Of a stretch of 64,000 bases of DNA, positions 21,042 to 32,717 are shown in pieces. The notes under the pieces were generated by a model. It did no database searches, had not been told where the DNA came from, and saw nothing but the letters and a program-made list of their open reading frames with translations. The stretch covers positions 1 through 64,000 of the forward strand of contig NZ_JAADJU010000005.1 of assembly GCF_012933545.1 (NCBI RefSeq). Direction: 5' to 3'. This DNA comes from Rouxiella aceris (GTDB lineage Bacteria > Pseudomonadota > Gammaproteobacteria > Enterobacterales > Enterobacteriaceae). Numbering within the stretch: position 1 is the stretch's first letter; every line of letters begins with the position of its first letter. The position numbers and the translations under genes are program-made.

Positions 21042-22015
21042 ACTGGTTTACACCTGAAGTAATCGACACCATTATCGCGGTGGTCAAAGCGGTAGTGATC
21101 CTGTTAGTGGTGGTCACCTGCGGTGCGTTTATGAGCTTTGCCGAACGCCGCCTGTTGGGCCTGTGGCAGAATCGCTACGGACCTAACCGTGTCGGCTGGG
21201 GCGGCTCGTTACAGCTGGCTGCCGATATGATCAAAATGTTCTTTAAAGAGGACTGGGTGCCGAGGTTTTCTGACCGGGCTATTTTTACCCTGGCTCCAAT
21301 GATTGCTTTCAGCTCCATGTTGATGGCTTTCGCCATTGTGCCGGTGGCTCCCAGCTGGTACGGCGCCAACCTGAATATCGGCGTGCTGTTCTTTTTGATG
21401 ATGGCGGGTTTGACGGTGTATGCCGTGCTGTTTGCCGGCTGGTCCAGCAACAACAAATACTCGCTGTTGGGGGCGATGCGTGCCTCGGCGCAAACGCTAA
21501 GTTACGAAGTATTCCTCGGGTTATCAATGATGGGCGTGGTCGCACAGGCCGGGTCTTTCAACCTGCAGGATATCGTTAACTCGCAGGCGCATATGTGGAA
21601 CATCATCCCGCAGTTCCTGGGTTTTCTGACCTTTGCCATTGCCGGGGTTGCGGTATGTCACCGTCATCCGTTTGACCAACCGGAAGCTGAACAAGAGCTG
21701 GCCGATGGTTACCACATTGAATATTCCGGGATGAAATTCGGTCTGTTCTTTGTGGGGGAATATATCGGCATCGTTACCGTTTCTTCCATGATTGTGACGT
21801 TGTTCTTCGGGGGCTGGCAGGGTCCTTTCCTGCCGCCATTTATCTGGTTTGCGTTGAAAACCGGTTTCTTCATGGTGATGTTCATTCTGATCCGTGCAGC
21901 TTTGCCGCGCCCACGCTATGACCAGGTGATGTCATTCGGCTGGCGTATCTGCCTGCCGCTGACCTTGCTGAATCTGTTGGCGACCGCTGCGGTCATTCTG
22001 TACAACGCGCAATAA
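21038..22015 (+). CDS. nuoH: NADH-quinone oxidoreductase subunit H
   Basis: Membrane subunit at the junction with the peripheral arm; it forms most of the quinone chamber. The 325-aa length equals E. coli. About eight membrane helices are seen, with conserved loops [19 protein letters not shown] and [19 protein letters not shown]. It overlaps the end of nuoG by four bases (ATGA). Confidence 0.98.
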   Translation: MNWFTPEVIDTIIAVVKAVVILLVVVTCGAFMSFAERRLLGLWQNRYGPNRVGWGGSLQLAADMIKMFFKEDWVPRFSDRAIFTLAPMIAFSSMLMAFAIVPVAPSWYGANLNIGVLFFLMMAGLTVYAVLFAGWSSNNKYSLLGAMRASAQTLSYEVFLGLSMMGVVAQAGSFNLQDIVNSQAHMWNIIPQFLGFLTFAIAGVAVCHRHPFDQPEAEQELADGYHIEYSGMKFGLFFVGEYIGIVTVSSMIVTLFFGGWQGPFLPPFIWFALKTGFFMVMFILIRAALPRPRYDQVMSFGWRICLPLTLLNLLATAAVILYNAQ

Positions 22016-22029
22016 GGGGTGATTGAACC

Positions 22030-22572
22030 ATGACATTGAAAGAACTCGTGGTAGGTTTCGGCACCCAGGTTCGCAGTATCTGGCTGATAGGGTTACATAC
22101 CTTTGCCAAACGCGAAACCCAGATGTATCCGGAAGAACCTGTCTATCTGCCGCCGCGCTATCGTGGCCGCATTGTATTAACCCGCGATCCTGATGGGGAT
22201 GAGCGCTGCGTAGCCTGTAACCTGTGCGCCGTTGCCTGCCCGGTGGGTTGTATTTCGCTGCAAAAAGCCGAAATGAAAGACGGGCGTTGGTATCCGGAGT
22301 TTTTCCGCATCAACTTCTCCCGCTGTATTTTCTGCGGCCTGTGCGAAGAAGCCTGTCCAACCACGGCGATCCAACTGACGCCGGACTTTGAAATGGGTGA
22401 TTTCAAACGCCAGGATCTGGTGTATGAAAAAGAAGATCTGTTGATCTCTGGACCGGGTAAATATCCGGAATATAACTTTTACCGGATGGCCGGTATGGCC
22501 GTGGATGGCAAGCCGAAAGGCGATGCCGAAAACGAAGCCAAACCGATCAACGTCAAAGGTCTGTTACCCTAA
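22030..22572 (+). CDS. nuoI: NADH-quinone oxidoreductase subunit I
   Basis: Ferredoxin-like subunit of complex I with clusters N6a and N6b. The 180-aa product has two classic motifs, [15 protein letters not shown] and [16 protein letters not shown] (about 60-75 and 99-115), after an amphipathic N-terminus. Length equals E. coli NuoI. Confidence 0.98.
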   Translation: MTLKELVVGFGTQVRSIWLIGLHTFAKRETQMYPEEPVYLPPRYRGRIVLTRDPDGDERCVACNLCAVACPVGCISLQKAEMKDGRWYPEFFRINFSRCIFCGLCEEACPTTAIQLTPDFEMGDFKRQDLVYEKEDLLISGPGKYPEYNFYRMAGMAVDGKPKGDAENEAKPINVKGLLP

Positions 22573-22584
22573 GGAGCCGCAAGC

Positions 22585-23142
22585 ATGGAATTTGCATTTT
22601 ATATTGCAGCCTTGGTGGCCGTGTTGGCGACAATACGCGTGATTACGCACACCAACCCGGTACATGCGTTGCTGTACCTGATCATTTCGCTTCTGGCGAT
22701 AGCTGCCGTGTTCTTTTCGCTCGGTGCCTATTTTGCCGCCGCGTTGGAAATTATCGTCTACGCCGGTGCCATTATGGTGTTGTTCGTGTTTGTGGTGATG
22801 ATGCTGAACCTTGGCAGCGTCCAGGAACAGGAACGCATCTGGCTGAAACCGGCAACCTGGATAGGACCTTCTCTGCTGACGGCGGTGCTGTTGGTGGTGA
22901 TGATCGCCTCGATTGTCGGGGTTAACGATCACGGTATCCAGGGCACGATGATCTCCGCCAAGGCGGTGGGTATCACCTTGTTTGGTCCTTACGTACTGGC
23001 GGTAGAACTGGCGTCTATGCTGTTACTGGCCGGGCTGGTGGTCGCCTTCCACGTTGGGCGCGAACATAAACCGGGCGAAGTGCTGAATAGCGCACCCGCG
23101 GTCAAAGAGATGGCAAAAAGAAAACCGGAGGAGAGAGCATGA
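22585..23142 (+). CDS. nuoJ: NADH-quinone oxidoreductase subunit J
   Basis: Membrane subunit of complex I; 185 aa with five predicted helices, including the conserved third helix region [20 protein letters not shown], which carries the family pi-bulge. It overlaps the nuoK start by four bases. Confidence 0.98.
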   Translation: MEFAFYIAALVAVLATIRVITHTNPVHALLYLIISLLAIAAVFFSLGAYFAAALEIIVYAGAIMVLFVFVVMMLNLGSVQEQERIWLKPATWIGPSLLTAVLLVVMIASIVGVNDHGIQGTMISAKAVGITLFGPYVLAVELASMLLLAGLVVAFHVGREHKPGEVLNSAPAVKEMAKRKPEERA

Positions 23143-23441
23143 TCCCTCTACAACATGGCCTGATCCTGGCCGCTATCCTGTTTGTGTTAGGCTTGACCGG
23201 ATTATTGGTGCGACGTAACCTGCTGTTTATGTTGATTAGTCTTGAAGTGATGATCAACTCGGCGGCGCTGGCGTTTATTGTGGCTGGCAGTTATTGGGGA
23301 CAGGCAGACGGGCAAGTGATGTATATCCTGGCCATCAGTCTGGCGGCGGCGGAGGCCAGTATTGGTCTGGCATTGCTGCTGCAACTCTATCGTCGTCGTC
23401 ATACCCTGAATATCGACACTGTCAGTGAGATGCGCGGATGA
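23139..23441 (+). CDS. nuoK: NADH-quinone oxidoreductase subunit K
   Basis: Smallest antiporter-like (MrpC-type) membrane subunit of complex I. It has 100 aa and three helices, with membrane glutamates in [11 protein letters not shown] and [11 protein letters not shown] (Glu36 and Glu72 in E. coli numbering) that take part in proton transfer. It overlaps both nuoJ and nuoL by four bases. Confidence 0.98.
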   Translation: MIPLQHGLILAAILFVLGLTGLLVRRNLLFMLISLEVMINSAALAFIVAGSYWGQADGQVMYILAISLAAAEASIGLALLLQLYRRRHTLNIDTVSEMRG

Positions 23442-25285
23442 ACCTATTATATTTAACAATTCTGTTCCCGCTGATTGGCTTTCTGTTACTGGCCTTTTCT
23501 CGCGGACGTTGGTCAGAAAATACCTCAGCGACGGTGGGTGTCGGCTCTATCGGCCTCGCCGCGCTGGTAACGCTCTATGTGGGCATTGAGTTTCTCGGTC
23601 AAAAAGCCACCGGTGTGCAGGTGTTTAACCAGACCCTGTGGAACTGGATGCAGGTAGGGGATTTCAATATCTCCGCCTCGCTGAGCCTGGATGGTCTGTC
23701 GATGACCATGCTGTCGGTAGTCACCGGTGTCGGCTTTCTGATCCATATGTTTGCCTCCTGGTATATGCGCGGTGAAGAGGGCTACTCACGCTTCTTTGCC
23801 TACACCAACCTGTTTATCGCCAGCATGGTGATCCTGGTATTGGCAGACAATCTGTTGCTGCTGTATCTCGGCTGGGAAGGGGTAGGGCTGTGCAGCTACT
23901 TGCTGATTGGTTTCTACTACACCACGCCAGCCAACGGTGCGGCGGCGATGAAGGCCTTTATCGTTACCCGTGTCGGTGATGTGTTCCTGGCGTTTGCGCT
24001 GTTTATCCTTTATCGCGAATTGGGTACGCTCAATATTCACGATGTGCTGACACTGGCACCGCAGAAGCTGGCGGTTGGCGATAGCGCCATTACCTGGGCG
24101 ACGCTGATGCTGTTGGGCGGCGCGGTCGGTAAATCGGCGCAGTTGCCGTTGCAGACCTGGCTGGCCGATGCGATGGCGGGTCCAACGCCGGTTTCCGCAC
24201 TGATCCACGCGGCAACCATGGTTACCGCCGGGGTGTATCTGATTGCCCGTACGCACGGTCTGTTCCTGATGGCCCCTGAAATCCTGCATCTGGTGGGGAT
24301 TATCGGTGCGGTTACGTTGGTGTTGGCAGGCTTTGCCGCGCTGGTGCAAACTGATATCAAACGTGTGCTGGCCTACTCAACCATGAGTCAGATCGGCTAT
24401 ATGTTCCTGGCGCTGGGCGTTCAGGCGTGGGATGCAGCAATTTTCCATCTAATGACCCATGCCTTCTTTAAAGCGCTGTTGTTCCTGTCCTCAGGCTCGG
24501 TGATCCTCGCCTGTCATCATGAACAAAACATCTTTAAAATGGGTGGCCTGCGTAAATCTATTCCGCTGGTTTATATTTGCTTCCTGGTTGGCGGCGCGGC
24601 GCTGTCTGCCCTGCCTGTTATCACCGCCGGTTTCTTCAGTAAAGATGAGATCCTGGCTGGCGCACTGGCAAACGGGCATATCAATTTGATGCTTGCCGGT
24701 TTGGTGGGTGCGTTTATGACCTCGCTTTATACCTTCCGCATGATCTTTATCGTCTTCCACGGTAAGGAGCAAATCAAAGCACATGCGGGCAAAGGGATTA
24801 CTCACCATTTACCCCTGTTGGTTCTGATGGTCCTGTCGACTTTTATTGGCGCCATGATTGTGCCGCCATTACAAGGCGTATTGCCAGGCACCACTGAACT
24901 GCCTCACGGCGCGGTAATGCAGCTTGAAATCACCTCTGGCGTGGTTGCGATTGTCGGCATTTTGCTGGCCGCAGCGCTCTATCTCGGCAAGCGCTCGCTG
25001 GTTACCAGCATTGCGCAAAGTGCGCCGGGACGCTTCTTCTCTACCTGGTGGTTCCATGCTTGGGGCTTTGACTGGCTGTACGACAAGATTTTCGTGAAAC
25101 CTTATTTGGCTGTCGCGAAACTCCTGCAACGCGATCCGCTGAACTCAATGATGAACCTGCCTATGTACTTATCCCGCTGGGGTAGTGGTGGACTGACATT
25201 GAGTGAAAATGGGCAGACACGTTGGTACGTTGCGTCAATGGGATTGGGTGCAGTCGTCGTTTTAGCGCTGTTACTGGTGATTTAA
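23438..25285 (+). CDS. nuoL: NADH-quinone oxidoreductase subunit L
   Basis: Distal antiporter-like proton-pumping subunit of complex I. The 615-aa product has about 16 helices including the long lateral helix near the C-terminus. Key charged residues lie in [19 protein letters not shown] (Glu) and [16 protein letters not shown] (Lys). It overlaps nuoK by four bases and is followed 21 bp later by nuoM. Confidence 0.98.
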   Translation: MNLLYLTILFPLIGFLLLAFSRGRWSENTSATVGVGSIGLAALVTLYVGIEFLGQKATGVQVFNQTLWNWMQVGDFNISASLSLDGLSMTMLSVVTGVGFLIHMFASWYMRGEEGYSRFFAYTNLFIASMVILVLADNLLLLYLGWEGVGLCSYLLIGFYYTTPANGAAAMKAFIVTRVGDVFLAFALFILYRELGTLNIHDVLTLAPQKLAVGDSAITWATLMLLGGAVGKSAQLPLQTWLADAMAGPTPVSALIHAATMVTAGVYLIARTHGLFLMAPEILHLVGIIGAVTLVLAGFAALVQTDIKRVLAYSTMSQIGYMFLALGVQAWDAAIFHLMTHAFFKALLFLSSGSVILACHHEQNIFKMGGLRKSIPLVYICFLVGGAALSALPVITAGFFSKDEILAGALANGHINLMLAGLVGAFMTSLYTFRMIFIVFHGKEQIKAHAGKGITHHLPLLVLMVLSTFIGAMIVPPLQGVLPGTTELPHGAVMQLEITSGVVAIVGILLAAALYLGKRSLVTSIAQSAPGRFFSTWWFHAWGFDWLYDKIFVKPYLAVAKLLQRDPLNSMMNLPMYLSRWGSGGLTLSENGQTRWYVASMGLGAVVVLALLLVI

Positions 25286-25306
25286 AAACATAGGGACCTA
25301 TACGCC

Positions 25307-26836
25307 ATGCTATTACCTTGGCTAATTCTTATCCCCTTTATCGGCGGACTGCTGTGTTGGCAGGCTGAGCGCTTCGGAACCAAAGCTCCACGCTGGATAG
25401 CTCTGATTTCGATGGGGTTGACCTTTGCTCTATCCCTGCAGCTGTGGCTGCAGGGTGGCTATACATTAACCACACCATCGGGTATTCCCCAATGGCAGTC
25501 CGAGTTTTCCGTGCCGTGGATCCCGCGTTTTGGTATCGACTTCCATTTGGCACTGGACGGACTTTCACTGCTGATGGTGGTATTGACCGGCCTGCTCGGC
25601 GTGCTGGCCATTCTCTGTTCATGGCGTGAAATCCAGAAGTATCAGGGTTTCTTCCACCTGAACCTGCTGTGGATCCTCGGCGGTGTGATTGGGGTGTTCC
25701 TGGCTATCGACTTGTTCCTGTTTTTCTTCTTCTGGGAAATGATGTTGGTGCCGATGTACTTCCTGATTGCACTTTGGGGTCATAAAGCGTCAGACGGCAA
25801 AACCCGTATCAGCGCAGCGACCAAATTCTTTATCTACACCCAGTCCAGTGGTCTGGTGATGTTGATTGCGATTCTGGGGCTGGTCTTTGTGCACTACAAC
25901 GCCAGCGGCGTGTGGACGTTCAGCTATGAGCAATTGCTGAAAACGCCGATGTCGCATAACGTTGAATACCTGCTGATGCTCGGCTTCTTTATCGCCTTTG
26001 CGGTAAAAATGCCGGTGGTTCCGCTGCATGGCTGGTTGCCGGATGCCCACAGTCAGGCACCGACCGCAGGTTCTGTCGACCTGGCGGGGATTTTGCTGAA
26101 AACCGCGGCCTACGGCATGCTGCGCTTTAGCCTGCCGCTGTTCCCTAATGCCTCCCATGAATTTGCGCCTATCGCCATGTGGCTGGGGGTAATTGGTATT
26201 TTCTACGGTGCCTGGATGGCATTTACGCAGACCGATATCAAACGCCTGATTGCTTACACCAGCGTGTCACATATGGGCTTTGTGCTGATTGCCATCTTTA
26301 CCGGCAGCCAGCTGGCGTATCAGGGGGCGGTGATCCAGATGATTGCCCACGGCTTGTCCGCTGCCGGCATGTTCATTATCTGTGGTCAGCTGTATGAACG
26401 TCTGCATACCCGTGATATGCGTCTGATGGGCGGCCTGTGGGGACGCATCAAGTATTTGCCTGCGCTCTCGCTGTTCTTTGCCGTCGCCACCCTGGGTATG
26501 CCGGGTACCGGTAACTTTGTCGGTGAATTCATGATCCTGTTTGGCAGTTTCCCTGTCGTACCAGTGATTATTGTGATTTCGACATTCGGGCTGGTGTTTG
26601 CGTCGGTGTATTCGCTGGCGATGGTGCAGCGTGCATTCTACGGTGCACCCAAGTCGGACCAGCCTTTGCAGGGGATGACGGCGCGTGAGTTGTCGATCAT
26701 TCTGTTGCTGGTGGTGTTGCTGGTGTTACTGGGTGTTTTCCCGCAGCCTATCCTTGATACCTCAAGCGCAGCGATGAGCAATATTCAGCACTGGTTCGGG
26801 TCATCAGTTTCATCAATTTCAACGACAAGGCCGTAA
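25307..26836 (+). CDS. nuoM: NADH-quinone oxidoreductase subunit M
   Basis: Antiporter-like proton-pumping subunit of complex I; 509 aa, about 14 helices. Conserved features are FFFFWEMMLVPMYFLIALWG (membrane Glu) and AFAVKMPVVPLHGWLPDAHS (membrane Lys). It lies 6 bp before nuoN. Confidence 0.98.
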   Translation: MLLPWLILIPFIGGLLCWQAERFGTKAPRWIALISMGLTFALSLQLWLQGGYTLTTPSGIPQWQSEFSVPWIPRFGIDFHLALDGLSLLMVVLTGLLGVLAILCSWREIQKYQGFFHLNLLWILGGVIGVFLAIDLFLFFFFWEMMLVPMYFLIALWGHKASDGKTRISAATKFFIYTQSSGLVMLIAILGLVFVHYNASGVWTFSYEQLLKTPMSHNVEYLLMLGFFIAFAVKMPVVPLHGWLPDAHSQAPTAGSVDLAGILLKTAAYGMLRFSLPLFPNASHEFAPIAMWLGVIGIFYGAWMAFTQTDIKRLIAYTSVSHMGFVLIAIFTGSQLAYQGAVIQMIAHGLSAAGMFIICGQLYERLHTRDMRLMGGLWGRIKYLPALSLFFAVATLGMPGTGNFVGEFMILFGSFPVVPVIIVISTFGLVFASVYSLAMVQRAFYGAPKSDQPLQGMTARELSIILLLVVLLVLLGVFPQPILDTSSAAMSNIQHWFGSSVSSISTTRP

Positions 26837-26842
26837 TTCGCC

Positions 26843-28300
26843 ATGACATTTACTCCTCAAAATCTGATCGCACTGTTACCGCTGTTGATCGTTGGATTGA
26901 CGGTGGTAGTGGTGATGCTGTCCGTAGCGTGGCGACGCGACCATTTCCTGAATGCCACACTGACAGTCATTGGCCTCAACCTGGCACTGCTTTCGCTCTA
27001 TTTTGTCGGGCATGCCGGGCCACAGGATGTGACCCCTTTACTGCGCGTTGACGGCTACTCAATGTTCTACATTGGGTTGGTGTTACTGGCGAGCCTGGCG
27101 ACCAGCACTTTTGCCTATCCGTGGCTGGCGGGTTATCCCGATAACCGCGAAGAGTTCTATCTGCTGGTATTGATTGCCGCCATGGGGGGCATTTTGCTGG
27201 CCTGTGCCAACCATCTGGCTGCCATGTTCCTCGGGATTGAATTAATCTCGCTGCCATTGTTTGGTCTGGTGGGTTACGCCTATCGGCAAAAACGTTCGCT
27301 GGAAGCCAGTATCAAATACATGCTGCTGTCGGCGGCGGCCTCGTCCTTCCTGCTGTTTGGTATGGCGCTGCTGTATGCCCAGTCAGGGGATCTCTCCTTT
27401 AGCGGCCTGGGTAAAAACCTGAGCGACGCCATGTTGCATCAGCCATTGTTGCTGGCTGGCCTGGGGATGATGATTGTCGGTCTCGGCTTTAAGCTGTCAC
27501 TGGTTCCTTTCCATCTGTGGACGCCAGACGTCTATCAGGGCGCCCCGGCACCGGTATCAACCTTTCTGGCCACCGCCAGCAAGATTGCTATCTTCGCCGT
27601 GGTGATGCGCTTGTTCCTCTATGCGCCGGTAGCTGACAGTGAAGCAATCCGCGTAGTGCTTGGTATCATTGCCTTCTGTTCGATCCTGGTCGGTAACCTG
27701 ATGGCCCTCAGCCAGCGTAATATCAAACGCCTGCTGGGTTATTCCTCCATCTCGCACCTGGGTTACCTGCTGGTTGCGCTGATTGCCGTTCAGACTCATC
27801 AGTTGTCGATGGAAACCGTGGGGGTTTATCTCGCCGGTTATCTGTTTAGCAGCCTGGGAGCCTTTGGTGTGGTCAGCCTGATGTCCAGCCCGTATAGCGG
27901 TCCTGACGCCGAGTCGCTGTTCTCTTACCGTGGACTGTTCTGGCATAAACCGATCCTGTCGGCGGTGATGACTGTGATGATGCTGTCACTGGCCGGTATT
28001 CCCATGACCCTGGGCTTTATCGGCAAGTTCTATGTTATTGCGACCGGTGTAACCGCCCATTTGTGGTGGCTGACCGGTGCCGTAGTGGTGGGCAGTGCCA
28101 TAGGTCTTTACTACTATCTGCGCGTGACCGTCAGTTTGTTCCTGCACGCTCCTGAGACGCTGCAACGTGATACGCCAAACAACTGGGCGTTGACCGCCGG
28201 TGGTGTGGTGGTGCTGATTTCGGCAATTTTGGTACTGGTGCTGGGCATCTTCCCACAACCGCTGATTTCGCTGGTGCAGCTGGCACAACCGCTGTTCTAA
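26843..28300 (+). CDS. nuoN: NADH-quinone oxidoreductase subunit N
   Basis: Third antiporter-like subunit, next to NuoM in the membrane arm; 485 aa, about 14 helices, matching E. coli length. The conserved [20 protein letters not shown] and [17 protein letters not shown] are present. It is the last gene of the nuo operon and is followed by a strong terminator. Confidence 0.98.
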   Translation: MTFTPQNLIALLPLLIVGLTVVVVMLSVAWRRDHFLNATLTVIGLNLALLSLYFVGHAGPQDVTPLLRVDGYSMFYIGLVLLASLATSTFAYPWLAGYPDNREEFYLLVLIAAMGGILLACANHLAAMFLGIELISLPLFGLVGYAYRQKRSLEASIKYMLLSAAASSFLLFGMALLYAQSGDLSFSGLGKNLSDAMLHQPLLLAGLGMMIVGLGFKLSLVPFHLWTPDVYQGAPAPVSTFLATASKIAIFAVVMRLFLYAPVADSEAIRVVLGIIAFCSILVGNLMALSQRNIKRLLGYSSISHLGYLLVALIAVQTHQLSMETVGVYLAGYLFSSLGAFGVVSLMSSPYSGPDAESLFSYRGLFWHKPILSAVMTVMMLSLAGIPMTLGFIGKFYVIATGVTAHLWWLTGAVVVGSAIGLYYYLRVTVSLFLHAPETLQRDTPNNWALTAGGVVVLISAILVLVLGIFPQPLISLVQLAQPLF

Positions 28301-28324
28301 TCGACGTAATGAGTAAGTAATAAG

Positions 28325-28355
28325 CCGCGCCTCGGTTGAGGTGCGGTTTTTTTTT
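28325..28355 (+). terminator. Rho-independent terminator of the nuo operon
   Basis: CCGCGCCTC (28325-28333) pairs with GAGGTGCGG (28338-28346), with one G-T pair, and nine T follow. It lies 25 bp after the nuoN stop codon. Confidence 0.93.
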
Positions 28356-28488
28356 CGCTATCAAAGGGGGATTTGGATTAAATAAAGTTTATTTCATTAA
28401 TATTTTGATTATAAACATTTCATTTTATTACATGCCGAGTAAACTTCATGCTTTAGATTCGCTTATTACGACTGGGGTCCGCACAGGA

Positions 28489-29016
28489 ATGAATGCTTTA
28501 CTGATGATTGCTTTCACGACCGGTATTCTTTCCGGAGTATGGGGATGGTTGGCTATCACCTTTGGCCTGATTGGCTGGGCCGGATTCCTGGGTTATGCCA
28601 TTTGCTTTTCCTCTCCCATCAGTGGATTGCGTGGGTTATCGATCACCGCCTTAACCTGTTGCACCGGGGTATTCTGGGCAGAGGTTATCTTGCTGGGCAA
28701 CGCATTAACCCCAGGCTGGAGTTTTATGGGCTACCTGTTGACCGGCGCGGTGGCTTTTCTGATGTGTATCCAATCGTTATATCAGTGGCTGGCCTTTATC
28801 CCGGGGACCTTTATTGGGGCCGGGGCAACCTTTGCTGCGCAGGGTAACTGGCAACTGGTGCTGCTTTCCCTGTTGCTGGGACTGTTATTTGGCTATGCCA
28901 TGAAGATAAGTGGCTTATGGCTGATGCAAAAACATCAGCTGCGCAACCTGCTGCGCGAGCAGAGTAAAGCCATCGAAATTGCCCGCACTACGCATTCTCG
29001 GTCAGAAGGTTCTTAA
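28489..29016 (+). CDS. DUF1097 (YcdZ-like) inner-membrane protein
   Basis: A 175-aa membrane protein similar to E. coli YcdZ. It begins MNALLMIAFTTGILSGVWGW and has about five hydrophobic segments, plus the conserved AFLMCIQSLYQWLAFIPGTFIGA region. Function is unknown. The start at 28489 matches the family N-terminus; an in-frame ATG at 28432 would add 19 residues, and neither has an ideal ribosome site. In E. coli ycdZ is elsewhere on the chromosome, so its place after nuoN differs. Confidence 0.8.
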   Translation: MNALLMIAFTTGILSGVWGWLAITFGLIGWAGFLGYAICFSSPISGLRGLSITALTCCTGVFWAEVILLGNALTPGWSFMGYLLTGAVAFLMCIQSLYQWLAFIPGTFIGAGATFAAQGNWQLVLLSLLLGLLFGYAMKISGLWLMQKHQLRNLLREQSKAIEIARTTHSRSEGS

Positions 29017-29131
29017 AAGCCGGTTATCAGGGCAGTCAGCCGCCATTCATTCAGCACAGCCTCGGAATATAAGCTAGGGTTAACACTACCGGGTGATATA
29101 ACTCGCTGAATCACAAGATATGGAGAACAGA

Positions 29132-29440
29132 ATGGCTAACCAATTTGAACCACAGCAAACCACCCTCGATGACGATCTTAAAATGCTCAGTGAAACGCTC
29201 GAGGAAGTGCTTAAATCTTCTGGTGACAAGGCTGATGAAAAGTACATCGAAATCAAACAGCGTGCCGAACAGGCGCTCAGTGACGTTCAGTCTCGCTTGA
29301 GTTCGAGTGCCGAATCCTATTGCGCCAAGGCGCGCAACGTTGCCCAACAGGCCGATACCTACGTGCGTGATAATCCATGGCACGGTGTTGGCGTGGGTGC
29401 TACCGTCGGCCTGATCCTCGGTCTGCTTTTACGTCGGTAA
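29132..29440 (+). CDS. elaB: ElaB/YqjD/DUF883 membrane-anchored ribosome-binding protein
   Basis: A 102-aa protein with a charged helical N-terminal part (1-75, coiled-coil-like) and a single C-terminal membrane anchor (GVGVGATVGLILGLLLRR). In E. coli, ElaB and YqjD associate with ribosomes at the membrane in stationary phase. The start at 29132 has GGAGA six bases upstream. An in-frame ATG at 29120 lies before that site. Confidence 0.92.
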   Translation: MANQFEPQQTTLDDDLKMLSETLEEVLKSSGDKADEKYIEIKQRAEQALSDVQSRLSSSAESYCAKARNVAQQADTYVRDNPWHGVGVGATVGLILGLLLRR

Positions 29441-29494
29441 ACACCGGCGATCTTTTTGCCTAAGTAGTTTGTTTATTTGACAAAAAAGAGGTGT

Positions 29495-29520
29495 ACAGAG
29501 ACAACCCTGGTTGTCTCTGT
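29495..29520 (+). terminator. Strong hairpin downstream of elaB
   Basis: Perfect 12-bp arms ACAGAGACAACC / GGTTGTCTCTGT (29495-29506 and 29509-29520) follow elaB by 54 bp. Only ATTGTT follows on the plus strand, so the T tract is weak; it may act as a terminator or a 3'-end stabiliser. Confidence 0.6.
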
Positions 29521-29672
29521 ATTGTTAAAAGTGCTTTCTCTGATACCGTCTTAATCCCGCTTGATCTGCCGCATATTTTATAATTTTTCTACCAAGCATA
29601 ATTCCACAATAGCTGTTTAACCTATTTATTGATCCAGCAGGGTATTTTTCTGGTGGTGAGGAAGAGTATTCC

Positions 29673-31028
29673 GTGGTGGAAAAACAGGTAGCGATTTTAC
29701 TTCAGCAAATCAGCGAGTTGCTTACGCAAGATATCCCCGATTCTGCGGGTTATCGGCAGTTTTCTATTGAGCTTGATCAGCCGGGCGACGCTTCACCTGT
29801 GGCCTGGTTAGCGGCTCAGACATGCTATCCCCAATTTTACTGGCAGGATCGCGACGGTCAGCAAGAAGTGGCGGTATGCGGCGATGCCTACGCCTTTTCA
29901 ACTTTGCTGGCTGCGCAGATGTTTATCCACGAATATGCCGAATTCCCCGAGATCAGTATCTGGGGTCTGAACGCCTTTACCTATCAAAAACAGGCGCAGA
30001 AGGCGATCCTGTTTCCTGAAAATGCCCTGTTTCTGCCCCGTATTGAAGTGCGCCTTAAACAGGGGCGTTGCCGCGTTATTGTCAATATTTTCAGTCCCTT
30101 TTCGCTACGCCAGGAGGTAGTACGCACACTGGCATTTATTCGTGCGTTAGCGACCCCGGCTGCGCCTTCTGCGGTTGCCAGCCGTGTACTCTCCTGCGAG
30201 CATTTGCCCGAGCAAGATCAATGGCGGCAGCAGGTGGTGCAGGCACTGAGTGCAATTGACGAGGGCAGCTTGCAAAAGGTGGTACTGGCGCGCAAAAGTA
30301 CCCTGCATCTGGATATGCCTCTCGAGCCGATGGCGCTGGTGGCCGCCAGTAAAGCCGTGAATCATCATTGTTATCACTTTATGATGGCCTTTAGCCCCAG
30401 CGAGTCTTTTTTGGGGGCCAGCCCGGAACGTCTGTTTTTACGCCAGGGACAACGTTTGAGTACCGAAGCGCTGGCAGGAACAGTTGTCAGCGGCGAGAAT
30501 GCGCGTATTGTCAATGACGGTGCCCAGTGGTTGATGAATGACGGAAAAAATCAGCACGAGAATCTGCTGGTGGTAGATGATATCTGCCAACGTTTGCAGG
30601 GAGCGGTCGACGAGCTTGATGTAAAACCGGCACAGGTTATGCAACTGCGTAACGTGCAGCATATCCAGCGAAAAATTAGCGCCAATCTGCTTAGCGGTGA
30701 TGATGCGGACTGCCTGCAACGATTACAGCCGACGGCCGCCGTGGCCGGTTTGCCTCGCCATCTTGCCCAGGTGTTTATCAAGCACCACGAGCCTTTTAAT
30801 CGTCAGTGGTATGCGGGTTCTGCCGGCTACCTCAGTCTCAGGCAAAGTGAGTTTTGTGTGGCGTTACGTTCGGCGAGGATCCTCGCTGACCGACTGGAGC
30901 TGTTTGCTGGTGCCGGTATTGTGGCCGGTTCTGACCCCGATCAGGAGTGGCAAGAGTTAGAGAATAAGGCGGCTGGTTTGCGAACCTTGTTGAGTGGGCA
31001 AGTTACGCCCGTTGTTTCACAAGAATAA
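29673..31028 (+). CDS. menF: Isochorismate synthase MenF
   Basis: First committed enzyme of menaquinone synthesis, converting chorismate to isochorismate. The 451-aa product has the chorismate-utilising domain in its C-terminal half, with KVVLARKS, SFLGASPERLF, TEALAGTVVSG and GAGIVAGSDPDQEW. The start is a GTG at 29673, preceded by GAGGAAGAG; a second GTG follows at once. It heads menF-menD-menH-menB-menC-menE. Confidence 0.96.
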   Translation: MVEKQVAILLQQISELLTQDIPDSAGYRQFSIELDQPGDASPVAWLAAQTCYPQFYWQDRDGQQEVAVCGDAYAFSTLLAAQMFIHEYAEFPEISIWGLNAFTYQKQAQKAILFPENALFLPRIEVRLKQGRCRVIVNIFSPFSLRQEVVRTLAFIRALATPAAPSAVASRVLSCEHLPEQDQWRQQVVQALSAIDEGSLQKVVLARKSTLHLDMPLEPMALVAASKAVNHHCYHFMMAFSPSESFLGASPERLFLRQGQRLSTEALAGTVVSGENARIVNDGAQWLMNDGKNQHENLLVVDDICQRLQGAVDELDVKPAQVMQLRNVQHIQRKISANLLSGDDADCLQRLQPTAAVAGLPRHLAQVFIKHHEPFNRQWYAGSAGYLSLRQSEFCVALRSARILADRLELFAGAGIVAGSDPDQEWQELENKAAGLRTLLSGQVTPVVSQE

Positions 31029-31043
31029 GAGGTAAGTCAGGCG

Positions 31044-32717
31044 ATGTCGGTGAATACTTTTAACCATCGTTGGGCCAGCGTGATCCTTGAGGCCCTGACG
31101 AGGCACGGCGTGCGCCATATTTGCATTGCCCCGGGTTCACGTTCAACGCCGCTGACGCTGGCTGCAGCCGCTAATGCAAAGTTTATTTGCCATACCCATT
31201 TTGATGAACGCGGTCTCGGCCATTTGGCGCTGGGTCTGGCCAAGGGCAGCGGTGAGCGCGTCGCCGTAATTGTTACCTCGGGAACGGCAGCTGCCAACCT
31301 CTATCCGGCGGTGATCGAGTCCGGGCTGACCGGCGAACGGCTGATTATGCTGACTGCCGACCGCCCGCAGGAGATGATCGACTGTGGTGCCAATCAGGCG
31401 ATTACCCAGCCGGGACTGTTTGCCAGTCATGTAACACAATCCCTTAATCTTCCCCGACCAACCCCGGCGATTGAAGCCCGTTGGCTGGTCTCGGCGGTAG
31501 ATAATGCGGTGGCTCTGCAGTTACAGGGCACGGTACATATTAACTGTCCCTTTGCTGAACCGCTTTATGGCGAATGGGATAACGAAGAACAGGCGTGGTC
31601 CGAGGCCTTGGGCGACTGGTGGCAGGAAAGCCAGCCCTGGCTTCAGCAGCCGCAGTCGCGCTTTTCGGAAAGTCAGCGGGACTGGAATCAATGGAGCCAG
31701 AAGCGCGGCGTGGTGGTCTGTGGCCGTCTTTCGGCCGCAGAAGGGCAGCAGGTTGCCCAGTGGGCGGCGATCCTCGGCTGGCCGCTGATTGCCGACGCGC
31801 AGTCGCAAACCGGTCAACCATTGGCCTATGCCGATCTCTGGCTCGGCAACCCCAAAGCACAGGCGATATTACAGCGGAGCGAACTGGTGATTCAGTTTGG
31901 CAGCCATCTGACCAGCAAACGGCTGTTGCAGTGGCAGAACGCTTGCCGCCCGCAAGAGTACTGGCTGATTGAAGACCGCCCTGGACGCCTGGATCCGGCA
32001 CAGCACCGTGGTCGGCGTATTGCCACTGCGGTCGGCGAATGGCTCAGGCAACACCCTGCCTTGCCCGGTAAGCCATGGGCGCAACTATTGACCGAGCTGT
32101 CATCCGCCGCCCATACCTGCATTGAACAGCGACTGGCCAACGAGTTTGGCGAAGCCCAGGTCGCCAGCCGCATGTCGGCATTACTGCCTCCCCATGGTCA
32201 GCTTTTTTTAGGTAACAGCCTGGTGGTGCGGCTGGTGGATGCCTTTGCTCAACTGCCCATCGGCTACCCGGTGTTTGCCAATCGTGGTGCCAGCGGCATT
32301 GATGGGCTGATTTCCACTGCTGCGGGGGTAGAGCGCGCCACCTGCAAACCTACGCTAATCCTGCTTGGCGACCTCTCCGCACTCTATGATCTCAACTCGC
32401 TGGCGCTGCTGCGTCAAAGTTCTGCTCCGGTGGTCATTCTGGTCGTTAATAATAATGGCGGGCAAATTTTCTCACTGTTACCGACGCCGATAGCCGAGCG
32501 TGAGCGTTTCTACTGCATGCCGCAGCAGGTGGATTTCAGTCATGCCGCCGCGATGTTTGGCTTGCACTATCGCCAGCCGCAGGACTGGGCGTCACTGTAT
32601 CAACAGGTTACCCAGGCCTGGCAGCACGGCGGCGTCACGCTGGTGGAGTTAAAGGTCGCAGAAACCGCTGGGGCCGAAGCACTGAGACAATTGGTTCAGC
32701 AAGTCGGGGCATTATGA
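31044..32717 (+). CDS. menD: SEPHCHC synthase MenD
   Basis: Thiamine-diphosphate enzyme that joins 2-oxoglutarate to isochorismate. The 557-aa product has the three domains of the ThDP family. The catalytic Glu lies in [17 protein letters not shown] (about 53-69), and the cofactor-binding [17 protein letters not shown] with a following NNNGGQIFS sits in the C-terminal domain. Its stop overlaps the menH start by four bases. Confidence 0.98.
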   Translation: MSVNTFNHRWASVILEALTRHGVRHICIAPGSRSTPLTLAAAANAKFICHTHFDERGLGHLALGLAKGSGERVAVIVTSGTAAANLYPAVIESGLTGERLIMLTADRPQEMIDCGANQAITQPGLFASHVTQSLNLPRPTPAIEARWLVSAVDNAVALQLQGTVHINCPFAEPLYGEWDNEEQAWSEALGDWWQESQPWLQQPQSRFSESQRDWNQWSQKRGVVVCGRLSAAEGQQVAQWAAILGWPLIADAQSQTGQPLAYADLWLGNPKAQAILQRSELVIQFGSHLTSKRLLQWQNACRPQEYWLIEDRPGRLDPAQHRGRRIATAVGEWLRQHPALPGKPWAQLLTELSSAAHTCIEQRLANEFGEAQVASRMSALLPPHGQLFLGNSLVVRLVDAFAQLPIGYPVFANRGASGIDGLISTAAGVERATCKPTLILLGDLSALYDLNSLALLRQSSAPVVILVVNNNGGQIFSLLPTPIAERERFYCMPQQVDFSHAAAMFGLHYRQPQDWASLYQQVTQAWQHGGVTLVELKVAETAGAEALRQLVQQVGAL

